Origin: Candidatus Kapaibacterium sp.
Lineage (GTDB): Bacteria > Bacteroidota > Ignavibacteria > Kapaibacteriales > UBA2268
Assembly (NCBI GenBank): GCA_028691175.1
Contig: JAQUZU010000001.1
Span: 1-26,231, forward strand
Direction: 5' to 3'
Length of the DNA: 26,231 nucleotides
The position numbers were made by a program, and so were the translations under genes. The notes beneath the pieces are model-generated. The model worked only from the letters and a program-made list of their open reading frames with translations, did not search any database and was not told where the DNA came from. This document shows positions 15,458 through 23,320 of this stretch, piece by piece. Each line of letters opens with the position of its first letter. Position 1 is the stretch's first letter.

Positions 15458-16705
15458 TTATCGAATATTTTTATCTACATAAATTGCCAAACGGCTCAAA
15501 CTATTTACATACGAACCAAATTCATTGTCGTACCAACCGTAAATTTTCGCGTGAGTAACCGGAATTTGCACGTCATGTGCATCTTTCAAGCCGTGCAAGC
15601 GAAGAGTGTCCGCACTAATCGGAATAAATCCGGTGCGAGTGTGAGTCTCAGCTCCCTCGATTACCGCCGCTGCTTCATAGCCGATAAAGTCTCCGGAGAC
15701 ATTCTGGCGGTCGCTGACGATCAGCAATCCTTTTGCGGGACCTTCTGCATACTGTCTGTAGAGGTCGTTAATAAATTTACGATTTACCTGCGGCTCGCCA
15801 TTTTTATTCAATTTACTTGCGATTGTAATATTCAGCGTAATCAGCGAAGAAGTATTTACCGGAATTCGAACCGAATCCGCCATAAATCCTACGCGGCAAA
15901 TTTCCGGCAAAATTTTCTCGAGAGCTTTTGCCGCACCGGTCGAAGTAATGATCATATTGTTGAAAATCGAGCGAGATTTGCGTAAATCGCCGGCGCCGGC
16001 TTTCGGTACACTGTCGAGTATCGACTGCGAATTTGTCGTCGCGTGAATCGTCGACATGGAGGCTGTCATAATCTCGCTGGTTTCCTGCGTTTCTACCAAA
16101 GGTTTTACCATGTGAGCCAATGCAGTCGTCGTGCAGCTTGCCGCAGAGAGTACGTTGTGTTTCGCTTTGTCAAATTGCGTATGGTTAATTCCATAGACAA
16201 ACATTGCCGCATCTTCGGGCATTACCGCGCTACTGTCCTTAATTTTGAACGGCGCACTGACAATTACTTTCTCCGCACCGGCTTCGAGATGCCCGCGCAA
16301 AGCACCGCCCTGGCGGTCCGGATCCTGAGTCGGATCGGTATAAGCGCCGGTACAATCTACAACGAGGCGAATTTTCTCGGCACCCCAGCCAATACTCTTC
16401 GGATTGCGTTCTTTCGACAAAATTTTAACATACTTGCCGGCGAGCATAAATTCTTTTGTCTCGCGGTTAATGATTTCGAGGTCGTATTTCTTTCCGCTAT
16501 GTCCATATAGGAAATGAGATAAGTTTCCGTAAGTGCTATCTGTGTCAATAGTTTGAATCATTGCTTCGAGAGATTTTCCGACCTCACGCCCACAATTGAT
16601 CACAAAGCCATCGAAGTGATCGAGGATAATGTGTTTCCACAAATTCAATTTTCCGATTCTGCCCAAGCCGTTAATACCGAGCATATTCATATTTGATGTT
16701 TCCAT
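15458..16705 (-). CDS. Divergent glyceraldehyde-3-phosphate dehydrogenase family protein
   Basis: The 415-residue protein follows the type I GAPDH plan: Rossmann loop INGLGRIGKL at 11-20, catalytic ASCTTTAL with Cys191, His221 in STIHATTNS, phosphate-site region STGAAKALEKILPE, then SVRIPVNTSSLITL and the terminal WYDNEFGSYVN. GAPDH oxidises glyceraldehyde-3-phosphate with phosphate and NAD(P). Departures: it is about 80 residues longer than a usual GAPDH of 330-340. The conserved N-D at the end of strand 2, whose Asp selects NAD, is Asn37-Cys38. Near position 195 the usual Asn/Cys of SCTTNCLAP is Thr/Ala. It may thus be a NADP-tolerant or special-purpose paralogue; a canonical GAPDH may lie elsewhere. 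The start is uncertain (other ATGs at residues 6 and 8, no strong RBS). It is a single-gene unit with its own terminator. Confidence 0.85.
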   Translation of the reverse strand: METSNMNMLGINGLGRIGKLNLWKHIILDHFDGFVINCGREVGKSLEAMIQTIDTDSTYGNLSHFLYGHSGKKYDLEIINRETKEFMLAGKYVKILSKERNPKSIGWGAEKIRLVVDCTGAYTDPTQDPDRQGGALRGHLEAGAEKVIVSAPFKIKDSSAVMPEDAAMFVYGINHTQFDKAKHNVLSAASCTTTALAHMVKPLVETQETSEIMTASMSTIHATTNSQSILDSVPKAGAGDLRKSRSIFNNMIITSTGAAKALEKILPEICRVGFMADSVRIPVNTSSLITLNITIASKLNKNGEPQVNRKFINDLYRQYAEGPAKGLLIVSDRQNVSGDFIGYEAAAVIEGAETHTRTGFIPISADTLRLHGLKDAHDVQIPVTHAKIYGWYDNEFGSYVNSLSRLAIYVDKNIR

Positions 16706-16828
16706 AGTTACAGCATATTTGTTAATAAAGTCCGCTAACTAATTCCCGCCGAGCGTACTTGCCGGGCAGGCTTTGTTCTCGAAATTAAGCAATATATTTG
16801 AATATTGCAAACGTTTCGGTATAAAACT

Positions 16829-16861
16829 AAAAAAGACCCCTGTTTTCACAGAGGTCTTTTA
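16829..16861 (-). terminator. Intrinsic terminator of tRNA-Leu
   Basis: On the minus strand a stem of AAGACCTCTGT and ACAGGGGTCTT with a GAAA-type loop is followed by a T run. It begins directly after the tRNA 3' end. Confidence 0.85.
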
Positions 16862-16863
16862 GG

Positions 16864-16947
16864 TACTCGGAGCGGGACTTGAACCCGCACGAAGTTGCCT
16901 TCACAGGATTTTAAGTCCTGTGCGTCTACCAATTCCGCCATCCGAGC
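16864..16947 (-). tRNA. tRNA-Leu (anticodon UAA)
   Basis: The 84-nt minus-strand sequence folds as a type II tRNA. The acceptor stem is GCTCGGA with TCCGAGT (one G-U pair), the D arm lies in GCGGAATTGGTAGACGC, and the anticodon stem ACAGGA/TCCTGT surrounds the loop CTTAAAA with anticodon TAA. A long variable arm (GAAG GCAA CTTC) marks Leu/Ser. The T arm GCGGGTTCAAGTCCCGC and discriminator A73 favour Leu. The CCA end is not encoded (next bases are CCT). Confidence 0.95.
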
Positions 16948-16981
16948 TTATCAATGCACTTGCTTTGAGAATTCAAAATTA

Positions 16982-17034
16982 CGGCTTTTTTACGTAACGT
17001 GCAAATATTTTTTTACTTTTTTGCATTAAAGCCG
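16982..17034. repeat. Nested inverted repeat between tRNA-Leu and nusB
   Basis: Outer arms CGGCTTT (16982-16988) and AAAGCCG (17028-17034), and inner arms TGCAAA (17000-17005) and TTTGCA (17020-17025), lie 8-60 nt past the nusB stop. The internal loops are uneven (11 and 2 nt) and the centre is AT-rich. It may help end or process the nusB-tRNA transcript; there is no clear terminal T tract on the minus side. Confidence 0.4.
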
Positions 17035-17041
17035 AATTTAA

Positions 17042-17707
17042 TTATTTTTCCGTAGTATCACTTTCGTCGGAAGCCTTATTTTTCTTGCGACGTTTTATAT
17101 CGTTTTGCTCGTTGCGCGCGATAATTTTCGCATCAGAAATTAATTTCCGTTTAGTGAGTTCATTAATGAACGACTCAATAATTCCGTTAATAAAGATACT
17201 GCTCTTTTCGGTGGAATATTTTTTTCCGAGGTCGATTGCTTCATTTATCGAAACGCGAATCGGCATATCCTCTACGGTAATCATTTCCGTAGCCGCCATA
17301 AAAATCAGCAACTTATCGATTAATGCAATACGATCGCTATCCCAGTTATGTGCATACTCTGCAAGGATTTCCTCGAGCATTTTGCGATTGCGCATAACGT
17401 CTTCGATAAGGCGCTGTGCGAAGCGGATTTCGCCGCCCTGCCAATTTATCGGGATATCGGCGTCAAGTTCATAGACTTCATTACTGCGAAGTAGGCGTCC
17501 CTCGCTCTTCGCTTGCTCTCCGGCATTTTCCTCTTCGTCGAATTTAAATCGGCGACCGAAAATATGAGAAAAAATTTCCGTCCAAGGAACTTCGGACACA
17601 AAGCAGGCGTTTAAAATTTGCAATACTTTTTCGCGAGCGAGATGGCGCGAACCATCTACAGTAATTTCGCGACTTAACGGGAACTCAGCCTCTAATTCTT
17701 TTTTCAT
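17042..17707 (-). CDS. nusB: NusB transcription antitermination factor
   Basis: The 221-residue protein has the NusB helical fold signs. The N-terminal SRHLAREKVLQILNACF segment matches the family's R-R-x-A-R-x-x-A/L-x-Q-x-L-Y. The C-terminal half has NWDSDRIALIDKLLIFMAATEM, then MPIRVSINEAIDLGKKYSTE and SSIFINGIIESF, which match the RNA/NusE-binding and core helices. NusB binds boxA with S10 in antitermination complexes for rRNA operons. It is longer than usual (about 140) owing to a charged insert near 50-85 and a basic tail from about 190. The gene lies upstream of tRNA-Leu on the same strand and is divergent from the large glycosyltransferase gene, with 159 nt between. The start ATG has no strong ribosome-binding site. 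The family call is confident. Confidence 0.92.
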   Translation of the reverse strand: MKKELEAEFPLSREITVDGSRHLAREKVLQILNACFVSEVPWTEIFSHIFGRRFKFDEEENAGEQAKSEGRLLRSNEVYELDADIPINWQGGEIRFAQRLIEDVMRNRKMLEEILAEYAHNWDSDRIALIDKLLIFMAATEMITVEDMPIRVSINEAIDLGKKYSTEKSSIFINGIIESFINELTKRKLISDAKIIARNEQNDIKRRKKNKASDESDTTEK

Positions 17708-17829
17708 GCTACGAATTTTTTATATGTCAAAGTTTAAGGCTACTAAAATACAACAATTCTTTCGTTTTTACAATGTATTTTTTTATAATTATGCATATAA
17801 ATCCCAAAACTTGGCAACATATTTGCTTG

Positions 17830-17835
17830 TATAAT
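17830..17835 (+). promoter_or_regulatory. Possible -10 box upstream of the giant glycosyltransferase gene
   Basis: TATAAT at 17830-17835 matches the -10 consensus perfectly and lies 31 nt before the start codon. TTGGCA at 17811 is only 13 nt upstream, too close for a normal -35, so the match may be fortuitous. The 159-nt gap between the divergent nusB and glycosyltransferase genes must hold at least one promoter. Confidence 0.35.
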
Positions 17836-17866
17836 ATTGTTTTTAGTAAATATTAAGCAATAAACG

Positions 17867-20800
17867 ATGGATATACAGTATTTTCAGAATCCGGCTTCGC
17901 AGATAGGCGACGACTTTTCGCCGGAAATTTCCGTTATAATGCCGACGCAGGGCAAGCATGCGGAACTTATGCGAAATGCCGTTCATAGCGTAATTTTCCA
18001 GCATTTCAAGAATTTTGAGCTGCTGATTGTCAATGACGGCGGCGAAGATATTCGCGAATTTGTCGAATCGTTCAACGACCGGCGAATCAGATATTTCACA
18101 TACAGCGAGCACCGCGGAGACGCTTTTGCGCGAAATATTGCCCTAAAAAAAGCACGCGGAAAATATATCGCATATCTCGGCGATGGCGACCAATTTTATC
18201 CCGAACATCTGGAGACTCTGTATAACTTCTTGATAAATAACGACTTCGCAATCGCGTACACGGATTCGATTCGTGATGAACAAATAAATCGCGACGGAAA
18301 ATATATCGTTCGCGAGCGGAAAGTCGCATATTCCGACGACTTCGATTACAACAAAATTCTCGTCGAAAATTTCATTCCTATTCTGAATATAATGCACGAA
18401 AAATCTTGCTACGATTTGCTCGGCGGCTTCGACGAAACCATGTCGACACTCTCAGACTGGGAAATGTGGCTAAAATTTTCGTTGAAATATAAGTTTGCGC
18501 ACCTAGCCCAAACTACTGCCGAATACACGTGGCGAAACGACAATTCGAGCATAACGTCGTCGAACCTGAGAAATTTAATCGAAACAAAAAAATATGTCTA
18601 TGAAAAATACGCCGCGGAGGCTGCCGCAAATCCGGAAATTCTCCGCGCTCACCGGATCGATATCATGTCGCTCGAGCAGGAACTCGCGACCGCTCCGGAC
18701 GCCCCGCGCTTTTCGTTCATCATTCCGGTAAAAAATGCGCTGAATTATACAAAACGCTGCATCGAATCAATCCGGAAATTTGCCGGCGACACGCCATACG
18801 AAATCATCGTAATCGACAACAATTCAACCGACGGCACCGCAAATTATCTTCGCGACGAAGCCGGAGTAACAGTCATCACAAATCGCGATCCGCAAAATTA
18901 TTCCGAATCGAATAACCGCGGAGCAAAAGCCGCAAGCGGTGAGTGTCTGATTTTCCTGAACAACGACACCGAACTCAAAGCAGATATTTTCGACGCAATT
19001 CGTGCCGGATTCGACGCCGACGCAAAAGTTGCGGTTCAAGGCGCGAAATTGCTCTACGCAAACGGCTTTGTCCAGCACTGCGGCATCGCTTACGGTTTTC
19101 TCGGCTCGCATGCATCGCATTACCACTTATATCCGAACACTCCGGCAAATGCTTCGCGCGTCAATAAACTGCGCGAGTTTCAGTTTGTAACCGGTGCATT
19201 TATGGCGATTAAGCGCGGAATTTTCGAGCAGGTCGGCGGCTTCGACGAAAAATATCAATTCGGATACGAAGATCTGGATTTATGCATGAAAATTCGCAAA
19301 GCCGGCGGAAAAGTAATTTATAATCCGGCAATTGAACTTTATCATTTCGAATCGGTTACAAAGGCTTTGATCGGAAAAGATAAATTCGAAAGCATGATGG
19401 ACACCACCGGCAGCAAATCAAACCCGAATCGCGACTATTTCCTGTCGAAATGGAAGGAAGACCTTACAATCGACGACGACATTTTCTACTATGAAGACGG
19501 AATGCACGGACTTCTGGCAAACACACCGGAACAGGACGCATATATCGCGCGAGTAACTCCTCTGCTCAATAAAATCAATGATTTACTGACCGCAGGCAAG
19601 ACCGCGGACGCCGAACGGCTGATCAATTTGCTGTTCGATTGCGACCTTAAAAGCGACGAAATCAACCGTGCAAAGCAATTCAATATCCCGATCGAAAATC
19701 TCGCGAAAGCCGAAAATTTCCTTCTCCCACCCGCTCCCGCAATGCCAAAATCCAACAAGACGCGTTTGCTATATGTTATGTATGGTTGGAACGAAACCGG
19801 CGGCGGAACTACTCTGCCGAAGGCACTCGCTAAGAATTTCGCCGAGGACGGCTTCGAGATTTCAATTTTCTATGCTTCACTAAAGTCAAATCCGGCAATG
19901 CCGCCATATTCGCTCGAAAAGCACGAGGAAGACGGAATAACGCTTTACGGCTTATACAATCGTCCGGCGATTTTCACCGACGCAAATAATCCCGACCGCG
20001 AAGTCTTGGATCCGAATATTGATGCGCGCTTCTCCGAAGTATTGGACGAAGTGCAGCCGGACGTGATTCATTTCCACAATTTCCACGGCATGACGATGAG
20101 CATTGCGCATATCGCTCGCGAGCGCGGAATTCCGTCGTGCTTTACTCCGCACAACTATTATGTAATCGACCCGAATCTATACATGTTCGACCAAAATCTC
20201 GAACTCTGGGACGGCGTGGATATGCTAGAAAATTCATTCTCCGTAAAGGAAAATCCGGACAAACTCGACGCATACCGCCGGCGGCAAACCGCTGCGCGTT
20301 TGCTTTTGAACGAGGAAACAGACATGACGCTCTGCGTATCGAAGCGGCAGCGCGAGTTGTTCGAAAAATTTGGAATTGACCGCAAGAAAATGCCGGTCGT
20401 CAATCAGGCGAACCCGATAGTCGAACTCCTGCAGAGCGATCAATCGCTTGCAGAGGCAGCAAAGCGAGAAATTACTTTGCCGATACGCTTCGGATTTATT
20501 GGCGGAGTTATGCCGCAAAAAGGTGTGCATTTATTGGCACTTGCCGCGAAACAATTCGCCCCGGAAGTCGCCGAATTCCATATTTACGGTTTCGGTGGCG
20601 ACGCGTATCGCAATGTGCTGGGGCGGATAGACACGGACAAACGCCTTATTTATCACGGCGAATACAAGTATGAAGACCTCGCCGAAATCGGCAAAAACAT
20701 TGACGTCGCAGTCGTACCAAGTGTCTGGGAAGATTGTGCTCCACTCGTAATTCTCGAACTCATCGCCATGCACTTGCCGGTAATCGGTACGGCAATCGGC

Positions 20801-23230
20801 GGAATAACCGATTTCATTATTCCGGACAGAACCGGCTGGCTGTTCAATTATAACGACGAAGTCGGCTTAATCAACCGGCTACAGTTCTGCATAGATAATC
20901 CGGCTATTATTCGCCACATGCGAGAGAATATGCCTACTGCCTATTCGTTTACACAATATTCAGAGCAACTAAAAAAAATATATAAGTCATTGAAAGATAA
21001 AGAAATGAAAGATCCGCTAAGTTTCGAACTCAACTTCTCCGAATTCACCGGGAAAGCCGAAGATGAATATATACCGGAAAATCCCGCTCCCGCAGTTGCG
21101 GAAGTTCAAGAACCGGAAAACGTTTTGCCGGAGGTGTCCGAACCGGAAATCATCGCAAACGACACTCCGCCGGCAGAAAGTGCCGATAGTGAATCTGACG
21201 AAGAATTTTTGCGGACTTATTTCTTGGATAAGGACTTTAAAGTGCAGAACTTCGAGATTCACGACTATGACGATGACGCATTTTTCGACCTCGACTTGTC
21301 CGTCCGGGTTTATAAAGATGCGGAACAAACTCCGGAAAATTCCGACGTAGAACGTGTCGCAGAGCCCGGGCGTGAATTAGTCTATAAACTCGACAACGAA
21401 ATTGCACCGGCAAATGCACCCGCCGAACCGGAACCCCAAGCACAGACTTCGCATCAGTTGAACATCGCCTGGGAGGGAACGCAGTTTGTCTATCATTCAC
21501 TGGCTTTGGTCAATCGCGAAATTTGCTCGAATATCATTGCTTCCGACGTTGCCGAACTGACGATAATTCCGTTCGAGGACGACCGGTTTGCACCGGAAGG
21601 TAACCCGAAATATCAAATCCTTGCCGAGCACGATATCCGAAACAAAGACCTCGACGCTGTCCCGGCCGCCGTTCAGGCATTACCGCACGTGCGAATCCGC
21701 CATCAGTGGCCTCCGGTAGATGACGTGCCACTCGGCTCGAAATGGATTATTATGCAACCGTGGGAAATGTCCGCACACCGCAAAGACTTAATCGCGACAT
21801 TCGCGAAAGCAGACGAAATCTGGACTCCGTCGAATTTCTCGCGGCAAACATTTATCAATTCCGGAATCAATCCGGACAAAGTACAAGTAATTCCGAACGG
21901 CGTAAACACTGAAATTTTCACTCCGCTCGGCGAAAAACTGCCGATTCCGACGCTGAAACGCTTCAAGTTCCTATATGTCGGCGGCACGATTTACCGCAAA
22001 GGCATCGACCTGTTGCTGCAGGCTTATGTATCGCTATTCACAAGCGAAGACGACGTATGCCTGATAATCAAAGACATGGGCGGCGATTCGTTCTATCGCG
22101 GACAGACTGCGAAAGAAAAGATCTTCGAAATCAAGGCGAAACCCGGCACGCCGGAAATTCAGTACATCGATGCAATGCTCACCGAGGAAGAAACCGCGTC
22201 GCTCTATCGCACGGCGGACGTATTCGTAAGTCCGTATCGTGGCGAGGGATTCTCGCTGCCGACTTTGGAGGCAATGGCCTGCGGACTGCCGGTAATCGTA
22301 ACCGAGGGAGGCGCGACCGATGACTTTGTCGATGATTCTGTCGGCTACCTGATTCCGTCTAATCCGGCTCCGCTCGGAAATTTGGTTAATTCGGACGACT
22401 ATACCGAAGAACCGTGCTATCTCGAACCGGATTTGCATGATTTAATCAAAATTATGAAATTCGTCGTTGCAGATCCGAGCCGACTATTCCGCAAAGGCGT
22501 TGCCGGAATGCTCCGTGCACGCACGCATTGGACTTGGCAGCGCGCCACCGAGAAAGTTTTCGCACGCCTCGACGCACTCTATGGCACCAACATGGCAACA
22601 GCCGCAGCTCCTGCCCTCGAGAAGTCGGACGACGAGCTGATCACATTCGCCCGTGCATGTGAATTTTTCGATAAGCAGGACTTCACTTCCGCAATGAAAC
22701 TGTGGAACGACGTAATTCTTTCATCGCAACTTCCGCAGCGATACACACTGCATATTTATCATAATCTCGCCCTGCATTTCATGACGCTCGGCGAACTCGA
22801 TAAAGCCGATGTTATTCTGAAAAATGCAATCAAAGACGTTGTCGAAAATCCGGACAATTCATATCTACGTGCAGTCTGGTATGCAAAACAGGGCAAATAT
22901 CCCGAAGCATATGACACTTTGAGTTATATCTACGAAAACTGGGTACATCAAAAAACGGACTCCACGCTCGGAATTGCTCTCGACAAATTGCTAAACCTGA
23001 ACGGCGAAATTTCTCTCATGGAGGGAGAACCCGAGACCGCACTGCGTCTATTCACCGAAGGCCTGAAATTCAACAACGACAGTGCCGAAGCATGCTATGG
23101 TGCGGGACTTTGCTTCGTAAAAATGGGCAATCCGGCACAGGCAAAAGAAATGTTTGAATGGGCACTAAAACTCAATCCGAACTTCGAAGAAGCACAAGAC
23201 GAACTGAATTTGCTCGCCGAAATTAAATAA
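17867..23230 (+). CDS. Giant four-domain glycosyltransferase (GT2-GT2-GT4-linker-GT4) with C-terminal TPR-like repeats
   Basis: This 1787-residue cytosolic-looking protein has no signal peptide or membrane segments. Domain 1 (about 15-265) is GT2: ISVIMPTQGK, GDAFARNIALKKARGKYIAY and Asp106-Gly-Asp108. Domain 2 (about 280-600) is rhamnosyl-type GT2: FSFIIPVKNALNYTKRCIES, IVIDNNSTDGTANYL and LIFLNNDTEL (Asp367). Domain 3 (about 630-1045) is GT4: YGWNETGGGTTLPKALA, then PSVWEDCAPLVILE (Asp956, Glu964). An acidic, Pro/Glu-rich linker runs about 1045-1190. Domain 4 (about 1196-1570) is a second GT4: LYVGGTIYRKGIDLLLQAY and GEGFSLPTLEAMACG with the E-x7-E pair Glu1460/Glu1468. The tail (about 1590-1787) is helical with TPR-like signatures. 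Such fusions build surface polysaccharides or glycosylate proteins. It is the only plus-strand gene here. The start ATG has a weak, AT-rich leader. Confidence 0.9.
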   Translation: MDIQYFQNPASQIGDDFSPEISVIMPTQGKHAELMRNAVHSVIFQHFKNFELLIVNDGGEDIREFVESFNDRRIRYFTYSEHRGDAFARNIALKKARGKYIAYLGDGDQFYPEHLETLYNFLINNDFAIAYTDSIRDEQINRDGKYIVRERKVAYSDDFDYNKILVENFIPILNIMHEKSCYDLLGGFDETMSTLSDWEMWLKFSLKYKFAHLAQTTAEYTWRNDNSSITSSNLRNLIETKKYVYEKYAAEAAANPEILRAHRIDIMSLEQELATAPDAPRFSFIIPVKNALNYTKRCIESIRKFAGDTPYEIIVIDNNSTDGTANYLRDEAGVTVITNRDPQNYSESNNRGAKAASGECLIFLNNDTELKADIFDAIRAGFDADAKVAVQGAKLLYANGFVQHCGIAYGFLGSHASHYHLYPNTPANASRVNKLREFQFVTGAFMAIKRGIFEQVGGFDEKYQFGYEDLDLCMKIRKAGGKVIYNPAIELYHFESVTKALIGKDKFESMMDTTGSKSNPNRDYFLSKWKEDLTIDDDIFYYEDGMHGLLANTPEQDAYIARVTPLLNKINDLLTAGKTADAERLINLLFDCDLKSDEINRAKQFNIPIENLAKAENFLLPPAPAMPKSNKTRLLYVMYGWNETGGGTTLPKALAKNFAEDGFEISIFYASLKSNPAMPPYSLEKHEEDGITLYGLYNRPAIFTDANNPDREVLDPNIDARFSEVLDEVQPDVIHFHNFHGMTMSIAHIARERGIPSCFTPHNYYVIDPNLYMFDQNLELWDGVDMLENSFSVKENPDKLDAYRRRQTAARLLLNEETDMTLCVSKRQRELFEKFGIDRKKMPVVNQANPIVELLQSDQSLAEAAKREITLPIRFGFIGGVMPQKGVHLLALAAKQFAPEVAEFHIYGFGGDAYRNVLGRIDTDKRLIYHGEYKYEDLAEIGKNIDVAVVPSVWEDCAPLVILELIAMHLPVIGTAIGGITDFIIPDRTGWLFNYNDEVGLINRLQFCIDNPAIIRHMRENMPTAYSFTQYSEQLKKIYKSLKDKEMKDPLSFELNFSEFTGKAEDEYIPENPAPAVAEVQEPENVLPEVSEPEIIANDTPPAESADSESDEEFLRTYFLDKDFKVQNFEIHDYDDDAFFDLDLSVRVYKDAEQTPENSDVERVAEPGRELVYKLDNEIAPANAPAEPEPQAQTSHQLNIAWEGTQFVYHSLALVNREICSNIIASDVAELTIIPFEDDRFAPEGNPKYQILAEHDIRNKDLDAVPAAVQALPHVRIRHQWPPVDDVPLGSKWIIMQPWEMSAHRKDLIATFAKADEIWTPSNFSRQTFINSGINPDKVQVIPNGVNTEIFTPLGEKLPIPTLKRFKFLYVGGTIYRKGIDLLLQAYVSLFTSEDDVCLIIKDMGGDSFYRGQTAKEKIFEIKAKPGTPEIQYIDAMLTEEETASLYRTADVFVSPYRGEGFSLPTLEAMACGLPVIVTEGGATDDFVDDSVGYLIPSNPAPLGNLVNSDDYTEEPCYLEPDLHDLIKIMKFVVADPSRLFRKGVAGMLRARTHWTWQRATEKVFARLDALYGTNMATAAAPALEKSDDELITFARACEFFDKQDFTSAMKLWNDVILSSQLPQRYTLHIYHNLALHFMTLGELDKADVILKNAIKDVVENPDNSYLRAVWYAKQGKYPEAYDTLSYIYENWVHQKTDSTLGIALDKLLNLNGEISLMEGEPETALRLFTEGLKFNNDSAEACYGAGLCFVKMGNPAQAKEMFEWALKLNPNFEEAQDELNLLAEIK

Positions 23231-23254
23231 GATACATAACATTACATTAAACGA

Positions 23255-23284
23255 AAAGGGACACAACAATGTTGCGTCCCTTTA
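23255..23284. terminator. Bidirectional intrinsic terminator between the glycosyltransferase and subtilase genes
   Basis: AAAGGGACACAAC and GTTGCGTCCCTTT form a long stem with one mismatch and a three-base loop (AAT). T-rich sequence follows on the plus strand; on the minus strand it ends in TTTT. It serves both convergent genes, the plus-strand glycosyltransferase stop at 23230 and the minus-strand subtilase stop at 23321. A second small palindrome, CCGCA/TGCGG, sits at 23298-23309. Confidence 0.85.
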
Positions 23285-23320
23285 ATTTTGATTTTCGCCG
23301 CATGTGCGGTGCGTTAATCA

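Noticed and set aside
17042..17707. NusB as a fused or broken gene because of its 221-residue length
   Set aside because: All core motifs are in frame and in order; the extra length is a charged insert and a basic tail, so it is intact.
17811..17835. TTGGCA and TATAAT as a full sigma-70 promoter for the glycosyltransferase gene
   Set aside because: The spacing is 13 nt, too short for a usual promoter, so only the -10 match is kept with low confidence.
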